DNA of 64,000 nucleotides, taken from NCBI GenBank assembly GCA_021324615.1, contig JAJPIT010000110.1:39322-103321 (forward strand), written 5' to 3'. Of the stretch, positions 51,550-59,351 are shown piece after piece (the stretch's first letter is position 1; the number at the start of each line of letters is the position of its first letter). The notes under the pieces are model-generated. The model ran no database searches, was not told the DNA's origin, and saw only the letters and a list, made by a program, of their open reading frames with translations. Both the position numbers and the translations under genes were made by a program. This DNA is from Terriglobia bacterium. Its GTDB lineage: Bacteria > Acidobacteriota > Terriglobia > Bryobacterales > Bryobacteraceae.

Positions 51550-52530
51550 ATGATTCCCAGACTGCTCCTGCTTGCGCTTCCGTTGATGGCCGGTTCGGTC
51601 CGCGTCTGGCAAACCAACAGCGCTGGTGATGAAGTCGACGTGATCGATGCGGCGAGCAACAAAATCGTTCTCAAGGTGAAGGATATCGAGGTGCCGCACG
51701 GCGTCGCGTTTTCCCCCGACGGCACGCGCGCCTATATCAGTTGCGAAGCGGAAAAAACGCTCTGGGCGGCGGATGCCCGGACCGGCAAGCTACTCGGCAA
51801 AGCGCCGCTGAGCGGACATCCCAACAACATCTCCATTTCCAAGGACGGCAGGCACGTCTTCGTGGCGATCGTCACCCAGCCCGGCGCGGTCGACGTCATC
51901 GACACCGCGAATATGACCCGCGTCAAAACCATCCGCACCCAAGGCGGCGTGCATAACACTTACGTCACGCCGGATGGAAAATGGGTCATCGCCGGATCCA
52001 TCGTCGGCAAGATGCTGACCGTGATTGATCCCAACACGCTGGAGATCGCCTGGGAGAAGCCGTTTGACCGCGGCGTGCGCCCGATCGCCTTTGAGCAGAA
52101 CCCGGATGGTTCGACGCGCCGCCTGTTCGTCCAGCTCTCCGGCTTCGACGGATTCGCCGTTCTGAATTTCGCCACGCACGAAGAAGAGCGGCGCGTGCAG
52201 AATCCCAGCCAACCCGGAGGAGGACACGCCGAAGGCGGAGCGCCGTCGCATGGCATCGGCGTGATGCCCGGAGGAAAAGAGCTGTGGGTGAACAGTTCGC
52301 CCAATAACGGAATTTTCATCTATTCGCTGCCGGATTTGAAGGTGCTCGGCTACGTGAAAACGGGAGAAGTGCCGGATTGGGTGACGTTTACGCCCGACGG
52401 CAAGCGGATCTACGTGGCCAATTCCGGATCGAACTCGGTGTCGGTGATCGATACGGCGTCGCGCAAGGAGATCGCGCGCATTCCGGTCGGCGAGGTTCCC
52501 AAGCGCAATGGAACGGTGGTTACGCCTTGA
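51550..52530 (+). CDS. YVTN-family beta-propeller protein
   Basis: An exported 326-residue propeller. Signal peptide MIPRLLLLALPLMAGSVRVW, then about seven blades with the YVTN-type repeats: GVAFSPDGTRAYISCEAEKT, NISISKDGRHVFVAIVT, VTFTPDGKRIYVANSGSNSV, SVIDTASRKEIARIPVGEVP. Such proteins are often extracellular or periplasmic and accompany redox or quinoprotein systems. A -10-like TAGGAT (51537-51542) ends seven bases before the ATG. It is convergent with a small cytochrome c gene, with which it may share a periplasmic role. Confidence 0.88.
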   Translation: MIPRLLLLALPLMAGSVRVWQTNSAGDEVDVIDAASNKIVLKVKDIEVPHGVAFSPDGTRAYISCEAEKTLWAADARTGKLLGKAPLSGHPNNISISKDGRHVFVAIVTQPGAVDVIDTANMTRVKTIRTQGGVHNTYVTPDGKWVIAGSIVGKMLTVIDPNTLEIAWEKPFDRGVRPIAFEQNPDGSTRRLFVQLSGFDGFAVLNFATHEEERRVQNPSQPGGGHAEGGAPSHGIGVMPGGKELWVNSSPNNGIFIYSLPDLKVLGYVKTGEVPDWVTFTPDGKRIYVANSGSNSVSVIDTASRKEIARIPVGEVPKRNGTVVTP

Positions 52531-52545
52531 GGGAACGGCGTAAGT

Positions 52546-52950
52546 TTAATGAGACGGTTTCGCCGCCCGAATCCAGTCCGCGATCGTCTTATAGTCCGGA
52601 TCGTCTTTTGAATGGAACTGCCGGCCGCCGCCGTGAAAGACGTCGCCGCCGGCGTCAGGCGCCAGCGGATGGTGCAATAGCCGGCTCTTATCGGGGTCGC
52701 CGGGCACCACCAGATTGGAAACCACCGCGAAGTTCTTGCGCGAGGCCTCTTCGCTCCAGCTCCTGGCGCCTTCGGGCAGCGGTTGGAGCCGGAAGGCGGT
52801 GTTCGCATCCACATGACAGGCCACGCAGCGGGCATGCGTCGGCCGCTTCTTCAAAAAAATCGGCTCGACTTTGGTTCGATAAACCTCGAAATCGAGCGAC
52901 TGCGCGGAGGCGAGCGGGGCCAGAAGAATCAGCAGGCGTGCCCAAATCAT
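52546..52950 (-). CDS. Small cytochrome c-like heme protein
   Basis: A 134-residue exported protein with signal peptide MIWARLLILLAPLASA. One heme site, C-x-x-C-H, in ARCVACHVDA (Cys42, Cys45, His46), then a region with SRLLHHPLAPDAGGD and DPDYKTIADWI, resembling the planctomycete-type cytochrome c domain found in Bryobacterales too. A minus-strand TATACT (52963-52958) lies 7 bases before the ATG, so a leaderless transcript is likely. Convergent with the YVTN propeller gene, divergent from ffh. Confidence 0.85.
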   Translation of the reverse strand: MIWARLLILLAPLASAQSLDFEVYRTKVEPIFLKKRPTHARCVACHVDANTAFRLQPLPEGARSWSEEASRKNFAVVSNLVVPGDPDKSRLLHHPLAPDAGGDVFHGGGRQFHSKDDPDYKTIADWIRAAKPSH

Positions 52951-53078
52951 GGATACAAGTATACTTCCGCGCCGGGAACGGAACAGGCGCCGGAACCGGC
53001 GGCCACTTCAAAACGTTGTCTGCGCTAGAATAAAAAAGCAACTGCCCGCCGCAGGCGTCTGCCCATACGGGGCCAACC

Positions 53079-54437
53079 ATGTTTGAGAATTTAAGCGAGA
53101 AACTCCAGCGCGTCTTCAAGAATCTGCGCGGAGAAGGAAAGTTGACGGCCGAAAATATGGAATCGGCGCTGCGCGAGATCCGCCTCGCGCTGCTTGAGGC
53201 CGACGTCCATTTCCGCGTCGCCCGGCAGTTTATCGAAGCCGTGAAGGAAAAGGCGATGGGCGCCGAAGTGCTCACCGCGCTCTCCCCCAGCCAGCAGGTG
53301 GTCAAGATCGTGCGCGACGAGATGGTCAAGATGCTCGGCCAGCATCAGGCCAAGCTGCGCACCGCCAACGAGCCGCCCAGCGTCATGATGATCGTGGGCC
53401 TGCAAGGCTCCGGCAAAACGACCTCCACCGCGAAGCTGGCGCGGTGGCTTTCCAAAAACGGCAGCTCGCCGATGATGGTTTCCGTCGACGTCTATCGTCC
53501 CGCGGCCCGCCAGCAACTGAGCGTGCTGGCGCGCGATCTCAAGCTGCCCGTTTACGAAGGGACGCCGGAACAGACCCGGCCGGCCGAACTGGCCCGCTCG
53601 GCGCGGAAGGAAGCGATGCAGACCGGACGCGATGTTCTGCTGGTGGATACCGCTGGGCGCCTGCACATCGACGACGAACTGATGGCGGAGCTGAGCGAAC
53701 TCAAGCAACTGCTGAATCCGTCCGAGATTCTGTTCGTCGCCGACGCCATGACCGGCCAGGACGCGGTCAAATCGGCCGACGAATTCCACAAGCGGCTCGG
53801 CATCACCGGCGTGATTCTCACCAAGATGGACGGCGACGCGCGCGGCGGCGCTGCGCTCTCCATCCGCGCCGTCACCGGCCAGCCGCTGAAGTTCGTCGGC
53901 GTCGGCGAAAAACCGGATGCGCTCGAGCCGTTCCATCCCGATCGCGTCGCGCAGCGCATTCTGGGCATGGGCGACGTGCTCAGCCTGATCGAAAAGGTCG
54001 AGGAGACGATCGATCAGAAGCAGGCCGAGGAGATGCAGCGGAAGCTGCTGGAAGACGATTTCACGCTGGGCGATTTCCGCGACCAGATCCGGCAGTTGCG
54101 CAAGCTGGGCCCGCTCGAATCACTGCTTGGCATGATGCCGCAGATCGGGCCGATCAAGGATCTGAAGAACCTGAAGGTGGATGAGAAGGAGATCACCCAT
54201 CTGGTGGCCATCATCGACTCGATGACCCCACAGGAGCGCGCCAATCACATGATCATCAACGGCGCGCGGCGCCGGCGCATCGCCCGGGGCTCGGGCACCA
54301 CGGTGCAGGAAGTCAATAATCTGCTCAAGCAGTATTCGCAGGCGCGCAAGATGATGAAGAGTTTTACCGGGGGCGGAGGTTTTCTCGGAAAACGTCTGGG
54401 GAAGCTGAAGTTGCCTATGGGATTTGGACCACAATAG
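53079..54437 (+). CDS. ffh: Signal recognition particle protein Ffh
   Basis: SRP54-type GTPase that targets nascent membrane proteins, 452 residues. N domain 1-90, G domain with GLQGSGKT at 107-114, DTAGR at 190-194 and LTKMDGDARGGAAL, and a Met-rich M domain (about 300-430: MQRKLLEDDFTLGDFRDQI, GARRRRIARGSGTTVQEVNN, then ARKMMKSF). A -10-like TAGAAT at 53026-53031 upstream gives a normal leader of about 45 bases. First gene of the ribosome/SRP operon; rpsP follows after 37 bases. Confidence 0.98.
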   Translation: MFENLSEKLQRVFKNLRGEGKLTAENMESALREIRLALLEADVHFRVARQFIEAVKEKAMGAEVLTALSPSQQVVKIVRDEMVKMLGQHQAKLRTANEPPSVMMIVGLQGSGKTTSTAKLARWLSKNGSSPMMVSVDVYRPAARQQLSVLARDLKLPVYEGTPEQTRPAELARSARKEAMQTGRDVLLVDTAGRLHIDDELMAELSELKQLLNPSEILFVADAMTGQDAVKSADEFHKRLGITGVILTKMDGDARGGAALSIRAVTGQPLKFVGVGEKPDALEPFHPDRVAQRILGMGDVLSLIEKVEETIDQKQAEEMQRKLLEDDFTLGDFRDQIRQLRKLGPLESLLGMMPQIGPIKDLKNLKVDEKEITHLVAIIDSMTPQERANHMIINGARRRRIARGSGTTVQEVNNLLKQYSQARKMMKSFTGGGGFLGKRLGKLKLPMGFGPQ

Positions 54438-54474
54438 AGAAGCGGCCGCTGGCCAGCCTAGGAGCTTAACAGAA

Positions 54475-54720
54475 ATGCTGATGATTCGTTTGGCGCGATT
54501 CGGCGGAAAGAAGAAGCCGGCCTATCGCGTGGTGGTGATCGAAAAGGAACGGGCGCGCGACAGCCGTGCGGTGGAAGTGGTGGGAACCTACAATCCCGTG
54601 GCCAAGCCCGCCGTGGTGAAGCTGAATCACGAGCGCATCGCGCACTGGATGAAAAACGGGGCCCGTCCTTCCGATACAGTCGCCCGTCTTCTCAAGTCGA
54701 ATCCGACACCCGCCGCTTGA
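54475..54720 (+). CDS. rpsP: 30S ribosomal protein S16
   Basis: Small-subunit protein of 81 residues with the family N-terminus IRLARFGGKKKPAYRVVVIE, then RDSRAVEVVGTYNP and ERIAHWMKNGARPSDTVARL. ATG 54475 has AGGAG at 54460-54464 (10 bases away); ATG 54481 would be too far from it. Order ffh-rpsP-khpA-rimM-trmD-rplS is the common bacterial arrangement. Confidence 0.97.
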   Translation: MLMIRLARFGGKKKPAYRVVVIEKERARDSRAVEVVGTYNPVAKPAVVKLNHERIAHWMKNGARPSDTVARLLKSNPTPAA

Positions 54721-54762
54721 GCGTTCCTTGGTACAATCGACGCAACAGGAGGGTGAAAACGG

Positions 54763-54993
54763 GTGAAAGAGTTAGTGACCGAAATCGCCAGGGCGCTGGT
54801 GGATATTCCGGAGCAGGTATCGGTTCGCGAAGTGGAAGGCGAACAGGTCACGGTTCTCGAGCTGCGCGTGGCGCCGAGCGATTTAGGTAAGGTGATCGGC
54901 AAGCAGGGACGCACCGCCCGGTCGATTCGCACGCTGCTCGGAGCGGCGGGGATGAAGCTCAACCGGCGGTTCACGCTGGAGATTTTGGAATAG
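54763..54993 (+). CDS. khpA: KH-domain RNA-binding protein KhpA
   Basis: A 76-residue single KH domain with the RNA-binding loop GKQG at 46-49 in [19 protein letters not shown]. In Firmicutes KhpA pairs with KhpB and affects RNA levels and cell division. GTG 54763 is preceded by AGGAGG and by a -10-like TACAAT at 54732-54737, so part of the operon may be transcribed from here. The end is 18 bases before the first standard start of rimM. Confidence 0.93.
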   Translation: MKELVTEIARALVDIPEQVSVREVEGEQVTVLELRVAPSDLGKVIGKQGRTARSIRTLLGAAGMKLNRRFTLEILE

Positions 54994-55010
54994 AAGTCGC
55001 GGTCGGCAGG

Positions 55011-55490
55011 TTGCTTCGCCCGCGCGGCCGGCGCGGCGAGTTTCTGGCGGAAATTTATAGCTCCCATCCGGGCCGGGCGGACCATCTGGAGCAGGTGGTG
55101 CTACAGCTCGGAGAGCGCCGGTTGCCCGCCCGCCTGGAGCAGGTTTGGTATCACCAGGGCCGGCCGGTGCTGAAATTCTCCGGGATCGATTCGATCGGCG
55201 ACGCCGAACCCTGGACCGGCGCCGATCTTCTGGTCCCGGAGCCGGAGCGCGCCCGGCCGCGGGAAGGCGAATTTTCCCACGCTGATCTGATCGGCTGCCG
55301 GATTGTGGCCGGATCCGAAGTGGGGAAGGTGACCGGAGTGGAGGATTATGGCGGCGCTCCGCTGCTGCGCGTAGAAACCGGCGGCGGGCGCGAAATTTTG
55401 ATTCCCTTCGCGCGCGCGATCTGCCGCGAAATCGATGTGGCGGCGAAGACGATCCGCATCGATCCGCCGGAGGGCTTGCTGGATTTGTAG
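55011..55490 (+). CDS. rimM: Ribosome maturation factor RimM (start uncertain)
   Basis: 16S rRNA processing factor that binds S19 in 30S assembly. From TTG 55011 it has 159 residues: LLRPRGRRGEFLAEIY, then the RimM N-domain to about 75, and the PRC-barrel from about 85 (LIGCRIVAGSEVGKVTGVED, then ILIPFARAICREIDVAAKTI, and DPPEGLLDL). The normal family N-terminus V-x-V-G-R continues upstream in frame (codons 54990-55010 read IEVAVGR) without a stop, but no ATG, GTG or TTG is available; the first codon of that stretch is ATA. The true start may be ATA 54990 or depend on coupling with khpA. Confidence 0.9.
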   Translation: MLRPRGRRGEFLAEIYSSHPGRADHLEQVVLQLGERRLPARLEQVWYHQGRPVLKFSGIDSIGDAEPWTGADLLVPEPERARPREGEFSHADLIGCRIVAGSEVGKVTGVEDYGGAPLLRVETGGGREILIPFARAICREIDVAAKTIRIDPPEGLLDL

Positions 55491-55536
55491 GGAACGACGC
55501 CGCCGGCAGCCGCCAAACGCCGGCTTTGGCTTGAAG

Positions 55537-56226
55537 ATGAAGTTTCACATCCTGACGATCTTTCCGGAATTTTTCCGCGGGCCATTCGAGCACGGCGTGG
55601 TGCAGCGCGCCCGGCAGGCGGGGCTGGTCGAAATTTGTATCCACGATCTGCGAAACTGGACTCATGACCGTCATCGCACGGTCGACGACCGGCCTTTCGG
55701 CGGCGGAGAGGGGATGCTGCTGAAACCGGAGCCGATCTTTGAAGCGGTGGAAGCGATCTGGCCGGCTCGAAACGCCCGGCAGCGGGTGGCGCTGCTTTCG
55801 GCGCAGGGCCGCAGGTTTGACCAGGCGATGGCGCGCCAGTACTCCGCGCTCGACGGGCTGCTGCTCATCTGCGGCCGCTACGAGGGCGTCGATGAGCGCG
55901 TCGCCGAGCATCTGGCCGACGACGAAATCTCGATCGGCGATTATGTGTTAAGCGGCGGGGAGCTGGCGGCGGCGGTGGTGGTCGACGCGGTGGCGCGGCT
56001 CGGTGCCGGCGTGCTGGGCAATGAGCGCTCGGCTGCCGCCGAATCATTTGAAAACGGCCTGCTCGACTGCCCGCAGTGGACGCGGCCGGCGGATTTTCGC
56101 GGCTGGAAAGTGCCGGAGGTGCTGATGGGGGGAAACCACCAGGAGATCCGGCGATGGAGAGACGAGGCGGCGCGGCGCAAGACCGCGCGGCTTCGGCCCG
56201 ATTTATTAGAAAGGGAACGGAAATGA
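55537..56226 (+). CDS. trmD: tRNA (guanine-N1)-methyltransferase TrmD
   Basis: Forms m1G37 in tRNA, using SAM in a trefoil knot. The 229 residues from ATG 55537 show [64 protein letters not shown] (knot and SAM site) and the tail [20 protein letters not shown]. Typical length about 240. It overlaps rplS by four bases (ATGA). Confidence 0.97.
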   Translation: MKFHILTIFPEFFRGPFEHGVVQRARQAGLVEICIHDLRNWTHDRHRTVDDRPFGGGEGMLLKPEPIFEAVEAIWPARNARQRVALLSAQGRRFDQAMARQYSALDGLLLICGRYEGVDERVAEHLADDEISIGDYVLSGGELAAAVVVDAVARLGAGVLGNERSAAAESFENGLLDCPQWTRPADFRGWKVPEVLMGGNHQEIRRWRDEAARRKTARLRPDLLERERK

Positions 56227-56570
56227 ATAACGCGGTACTGACCAAAGTCGTCAACAAGCATAAGAAGGCGAACCACCCCGAGTTTCGTCCCGGCGACACC
56301 ATTCGCGTGCACGTCAAGATCAAAGAAGGCGATAAAGAGCGGCTGCAAGCCTTCGAGGGCACGGTGATCGCCCGCCACAACACCGGCATGGGCGAGACCA
56401 TCACCGTCCGCAAGATCAGCTTCGGCCAGGGCGTCGAGCGCATCTTCCCGGTGCACGCCCCGGTGATCGACCACATCGACGTGGTCCGGACGGGCCGCGT
56501 CCGCCGCGCCAAGCTCTACTATCTGCGCGGGTTGAAGGGCAAGGCCGCCCGCCTGCGCGAGCGCGAGTAG
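56223..56570 (+). CDS. rplS: 50S ribosomal protein L19
   Basis: Large-subunit protein at the subunit interface, 115 residues. Family marks: [53 protein letters not shown] and the tail [23 protein letters not shown] 56223 overlaps the trmD stop; GGGAACGG before it may serve as ribosome binding site. Confidence 0.97.
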   Translation: MNNAVLTKVVNKHKKANHPEFRPGDTIRVHVKIKEGDKERLQAFEGTVIARHNTGMGETITVRKISFGQGVERIFPVHAPVIDHIDVVRTGRVRRAKLYYLRGLKGKAARLRERE

Positions 56571-56609
56571 CGCCGGTCCTTCCCCCCGGCACACGGCGGA
56601 AAGGATTCT

Positions 56610-57287
56610 TTGAGCCTGACCATGCCCACCAGCTATTACGAGCGCGCCGCCCGCAGGCAGGGCTACCGGGTAATCGCCGGACTCGACGAGGCCGGGCGGG
56701 GATCGCTGTTTGGACCGGTCCTGGCCGCGGCCGTCGTGCTCGATCCGGAGCGGCCGGTGCGCGGTCTGGACGATAGCAAGGCGCTCGAGCCGGCGCGGCG
56801 CGAAGTGCTGGCCGGGCGTATCCGCGAGCGGGCCTTGGCCTGGGCTGTGGGCGCGGCCGACCCTTTCGAAATCGATCGCCTCAACATTTACCAGGCTTCG
56901 CTGCTGGCCATGCGGCGCGCGCTCGAGGCGCTGCCGGCACAGTGCGATTATCTTCTGCTCGACGCCGTCACGCTCAACGTTCCCCTCGCGCAGAAATCGC
57001 TGATTCACGGCGATTCGCTCTGCTTTTCGATCGCCGCCGCGTCGATTCTGGCCAAGGTCCACCGCGACGCGGCGCTCAGGGCCTGGGATGAAGTTTTTCC
57101 CGAGTACAACTTGAAGAACAACAAGGGATATTCGACGCCGGATCACCTCGCCGCGCTGGCCCGTCTCGGCCCCACCACCTTGCACCGCTTCAGTTTCGAG
57201 CCGGTTCGCGCCGTGAGCCGCTACCCTGTCTGGACCGGCTATCCGCAACCGGCGCCGGAACAACGTGAGCTGTTCGCATGTCCTTAA
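56610..57287 (+). CDS. rnhB: Ribonuclease HII
   Basis: Endonuclease that removes single ribonucleotides and RNA primers from DNA. From TTG 56610 it has 225 residues: IAGLDEAGRGSLFGPVLAAA with the active-site Asp26 and Glu27, LDDSKAL, YLLLDAVTLNVP with the next acidic residue, HGDSLCFSIAAASILAKVHR with the family motif, and NLKNNKGYSTPDHLAAL. AAGGA sits 4 bases before TTG 56610; ATG 56622 is the alternative. It follows rplS by 39 bases and overlaps the next gene by 10. Confidence 0.95.
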   Translation: MSLTMPTSYYERAARRQGYRVIAGLDEAGRGSLFGPVLAAAVVLDPERPVRGLDDSKALEPARREVLAGRIRERALAWAVGAADPFEIDRLNIYQASLLAMRRALEALPAQCDYLLLDAVTLNVPLAQKSLIHGDSLCFSIAAASILAKVHRDAALRAWDEVFPEYNLKNNKGYSTPDHLAALARLGPTTLHRFSFEPVRAVSRYPVWTGYPQPAPEQRELFACP

Positions 57288-57595
57288 GCCCGGAGAATGT
57301 CCCGCAACTTTCGCCGCCCGATGCGGTCGCCGAGCAGTCTCCCAAAACGGCCCGCAAGTGGCAGAAACGCCTTCTGGGGATCTGTTTCGCCATTTTTAGC
57401 TTCGAAATCGGCCTGTTTCTGGTCATTTTTCCCTGGATGGACGACACCTGGGACCTGAACTACTTCAACTCGGTGGTTCCCGCCCTGCAAAGCGTCTGGG
57501 ACGATCCGTATTTCCGCGGCGCACTGACCGGCCTGGGATTCGTAAATATTTACATCGCCTGCCAGGAAGTGATCCGCCTTCTTCGCCGGAATTGA
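57278..57595 (+). CDS. Small membrane protein of unknown function
   Basis: A 105-residue protein with a basic segment before the first helix (KTARKWQKRLLGICFAIFSF, continuing IGLFLVIFP), an aromatic loop (WMDDTWDLNYFNSVVPALQS) and a second hydrophobic stretch (GALTGLGFVNIYIACQEVI) ending in basic residues. No family recognised. It starts inside the end of rnhB (10-base overlap), so it is likely the last gene of the ffh-rnhB operon. Beyond it comes the 57602-57669 hairpin. Confidence 0.75.
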   Translation: MSLSPENVPQLSPPDAVAEQSPKTARKWQKRLLGICFAIFSFEIGLFLVIFPWMDDTWDLNYFNSVVPALQSVWDDPYFRGALTGLGFVNIYIACQEVIRLLRRN

Positions 57596-57601
57596 AACGT
57601 C

Positions 57602-57669
57602 CGGGCTTCCACCGGTATCTATCCTCCAGTTCCATTCCAGAGCCAGGCGGGCCCGCCGGTGGAAGCCCG
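57602..57669. repeat. Large palindromic intergenic element (REP-like), possible terminator
   Basis: Perfect 14-base arms CGGGCTTCCACCGG (57602-57615) and CCGGTGGAAGCCCG (57656-57669), with the internal palindrome GGCGGGCCCGCC at 57647-57658. It begins six bases after the stop of the small membrane gene and lies before the end of the convergent cupin gene. No T-run follows, so it may be a factor-dependent or bidirectional terminator or a mobile palindrome. Core sequences recur at 25663-25719 and near 34977-34992. Confidence 0.6.
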
Positions 57670-57717
57670 TCCTCTTCGTCCGATGTGGAGGGCGGGTTTC
57701 CTCCTGCGCGTGGAGCT

Positions 57718-58959
57718 TCAGCCCCGTTCGATTTCAGGCTCGGAAACGAGAATGGCTCCGTGGCGGGCCAACTCCGCCAGAAACTCCTTCAGCTCGGCAG
57801 CCGGGAACTGGTGTTCAAAGCGGCGGCAAAAGTCGGCGACCGATAGCGGCGCGGATTGCGAGAGATGATCGAACAAGGGAAGGGTCGCGTCGCTGAACGT
57901 CAATTCCTTGCCGGCAAAAGCGATCCTGATATCGCCCGGTTCAGCGCCCGGTTTGGGGCGAAAGCCCGACGGCGAGCCGAGCGTAATGATCGAATCGTCC
58001 GAATCGGGCAGGACTTCTGGCGTCGCGCTGGCGGGAAGGCTGAAGCGGGGGCGGCGGTCCGAGGTGGCCTCCAGATGATCGAGAAATCTTTCGATCAGAT
58101 CCTCGCCGCCCAGCAGATTCGCGATGATTTCCCGCACCGCGGCCAGATATTTGCGCTGATTTTCCTGATCCCAGAATCTCGGTAAATCCATTCGCAGCAG
58201 CTCGTTGGCGGCCAGGTCCCGCATCGCCCATTCAACCAGCTTGATGCCCGTCGGCGGATGCAGACCGGCGGTCAAATGCATCGTGGGCTCATCGAGCGGA
58301 GTGACGATGTGCCACCATCCCCGCGGGATGTACAACACATCCCCGGGCTTTAAAACTCCGTCGAAGACCGGATCGAGCGACAGCAGGTCGGGCTTTCGTT
58401 CGGTCTTGTAGGTGACCGGATAACGGTCCGTGGGGCGGAAGACTTTCCAGTGCTTGGGGCCTTCGATCTGAAGGATGAAGACGTCGTGGGCGTCGTAGTG
58501 GAGGTCGAATCCGGGTGAAGACCGCCAGCTCGCGTACAGATTCACCTGCACGACGCTGCGGGTGGCGGCTTCCAGGCCTTCGGCCAGCGCCCGGATGGGC
58601 GGGTGCAAGGCGTCGATCTCATTCAGAATCAAGCTGGCGCCATCCCGCAGGTGGGCCACGACTGCGGAAGAGTGGGGCGACTGGATCGAATGCCCGGAAA
58701 CCGTGTACTTGGTTTTTAAAAACGACGCAAGCGGCAGTTGCGTCCCCTCCTTCGACATCCGCAGATGCGGCGCAACCGCCTGATAAGAAAGTATATTGTT
58801 CAGCTCGCGCCAGCCCAGAAGCTCACGGAACTTTTGCCGATGCCCGGGAATCGAGAGAAATTCCTCCCCGAGATACTTTTCAAGAAAGCGTGCCTCCGGC
58901 TCCGGTGCGAGGAGAGCGGATAAGCTATGCGGCGGACGGGATAGTTGCGGGGTGCCCAT
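57718..58959 (-). CDS. JmjC-like cupin (ribosomal oxygenase family)
   Basis: A 413-residue Fe(II)/2-oxoglutarate oxygenase of the Cupin_4 group (YcfD/NO66 relatives hydroxylate ribosomal proteins). The metal triad reads His154 and Asp156 in FDLHYDAHDVF, and His217 in RGWWHIVTPL. Typical context FILQIEGPKHWKVFRP, and DVLYIPRG before the third ligand. The C-terminal half (about 250-413) has helices and a winged-helix-like end. The target is unknown. Upstream on the minus strand lies TTGACA with a palindrome in the spacer. Confidence 0.9.
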   Translation of the reverse strand: MGTPQLSRPPHSLSALLAPEPEARFLEKYLGEEFLSIPGHRQKFRELLGWRELNNILSYQAVAPHLRMSKEGTQLPLASFLKTKYTVSGHSIQSPHSSAVVAHLRDGASLILNEIDALHPPIRALAEGLEAATRSVVQVNLYASWRSSPGFDLHYDAHDVFILQIEGPKHWKVFRPTDRYPVTYKTERKPDLLSLDPVFDGVLKPGDVLYIPRGWWHIVTPLDEPTMHLTAGLHPPTGIKLVEWAMRDLAANELLRMDLPRFWDQENQRKYLAAVREIIANLLGGEDLIERFLDHLEATSDRRPRFSLPASATPEVLPDSDDSIITLGSPSGFRPKPGAEPGDIRIAFAGKELTFSDATLPLFDHLSQSAPLSVADFCRRFEHQFPAAELKEFLAELARHGAILVSEPEIERG

Positions 58960-58993
58960 TTTTAAGACGCAAGACGGCTCGGTGCAGTCTCAA

Positions 58994-59023
58994 AGGATAC
59001 TTTGCAGTGCAAAAAATTGTCAA
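58994..59023 (-). promoter_or_regulatory. Cupin gene promoter with spacer palindrome
   Basis: Minus strand: TTGACA (59023-59018), 18-base spacer, TATCCT (58999-58994). The spacer holds the perfect palindrome TTTGCA-G-TGCAAA (59001-59013). The gene start is 35 bases downstream of the -10 box. A regulator bound there would block RNA polymerase. Confidence 0.55.
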
Positions 59024-59351
59024 CACCCGCTGCGGTAATGGTTCCTGCTTTGGGACTTCTGGGTTCTTTTGCGCGCACCCGGCGGGCGGCTCGCTGAAGG
59101 GGATCCATTTCTCCAGTCATCTGAAGTGAAATGCCTTAGCCTCATTGTGGCGGGCGGGTCAGGGGAATCGCCGGAGCAGGCTTTCGCTGGCATGGGGAAT
59201 CGCCGTGCGGCGGGCATCCTTTGGTACTACGGATTTTTCTTAGGAAGATCGCTAAGGGTCCCTCAGATACGATAAGGTGTCGCTCTTAGCGCGAGTCTGC
59301 CGAAAGTACTAGCGCGGGAACGCATAAATTTGAGTGGAACGGGTGTGAACA
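59024..59351. other. Non-coding stretch before the decapeptide gene
   Basis: About 330 bases without a convincing gene. The only structure seen is an inverted pair CGCTAAG (59250-59256) and CTTAGCG (59285-59291), spaced 28 bases, about 60-100 bases before the decapeptide gene, within a less GC-rich patch. It may be part of the promoter or leader of that gene. No clear -35/-10 pair is found. Confidence 0.4.

Noticed and set aside
54984..54993. Programmed -1 frameshift from khpA into rimM
   Set aside because: No proper slippery heptamer in phase at the khpA end; an unusual start is simpler.
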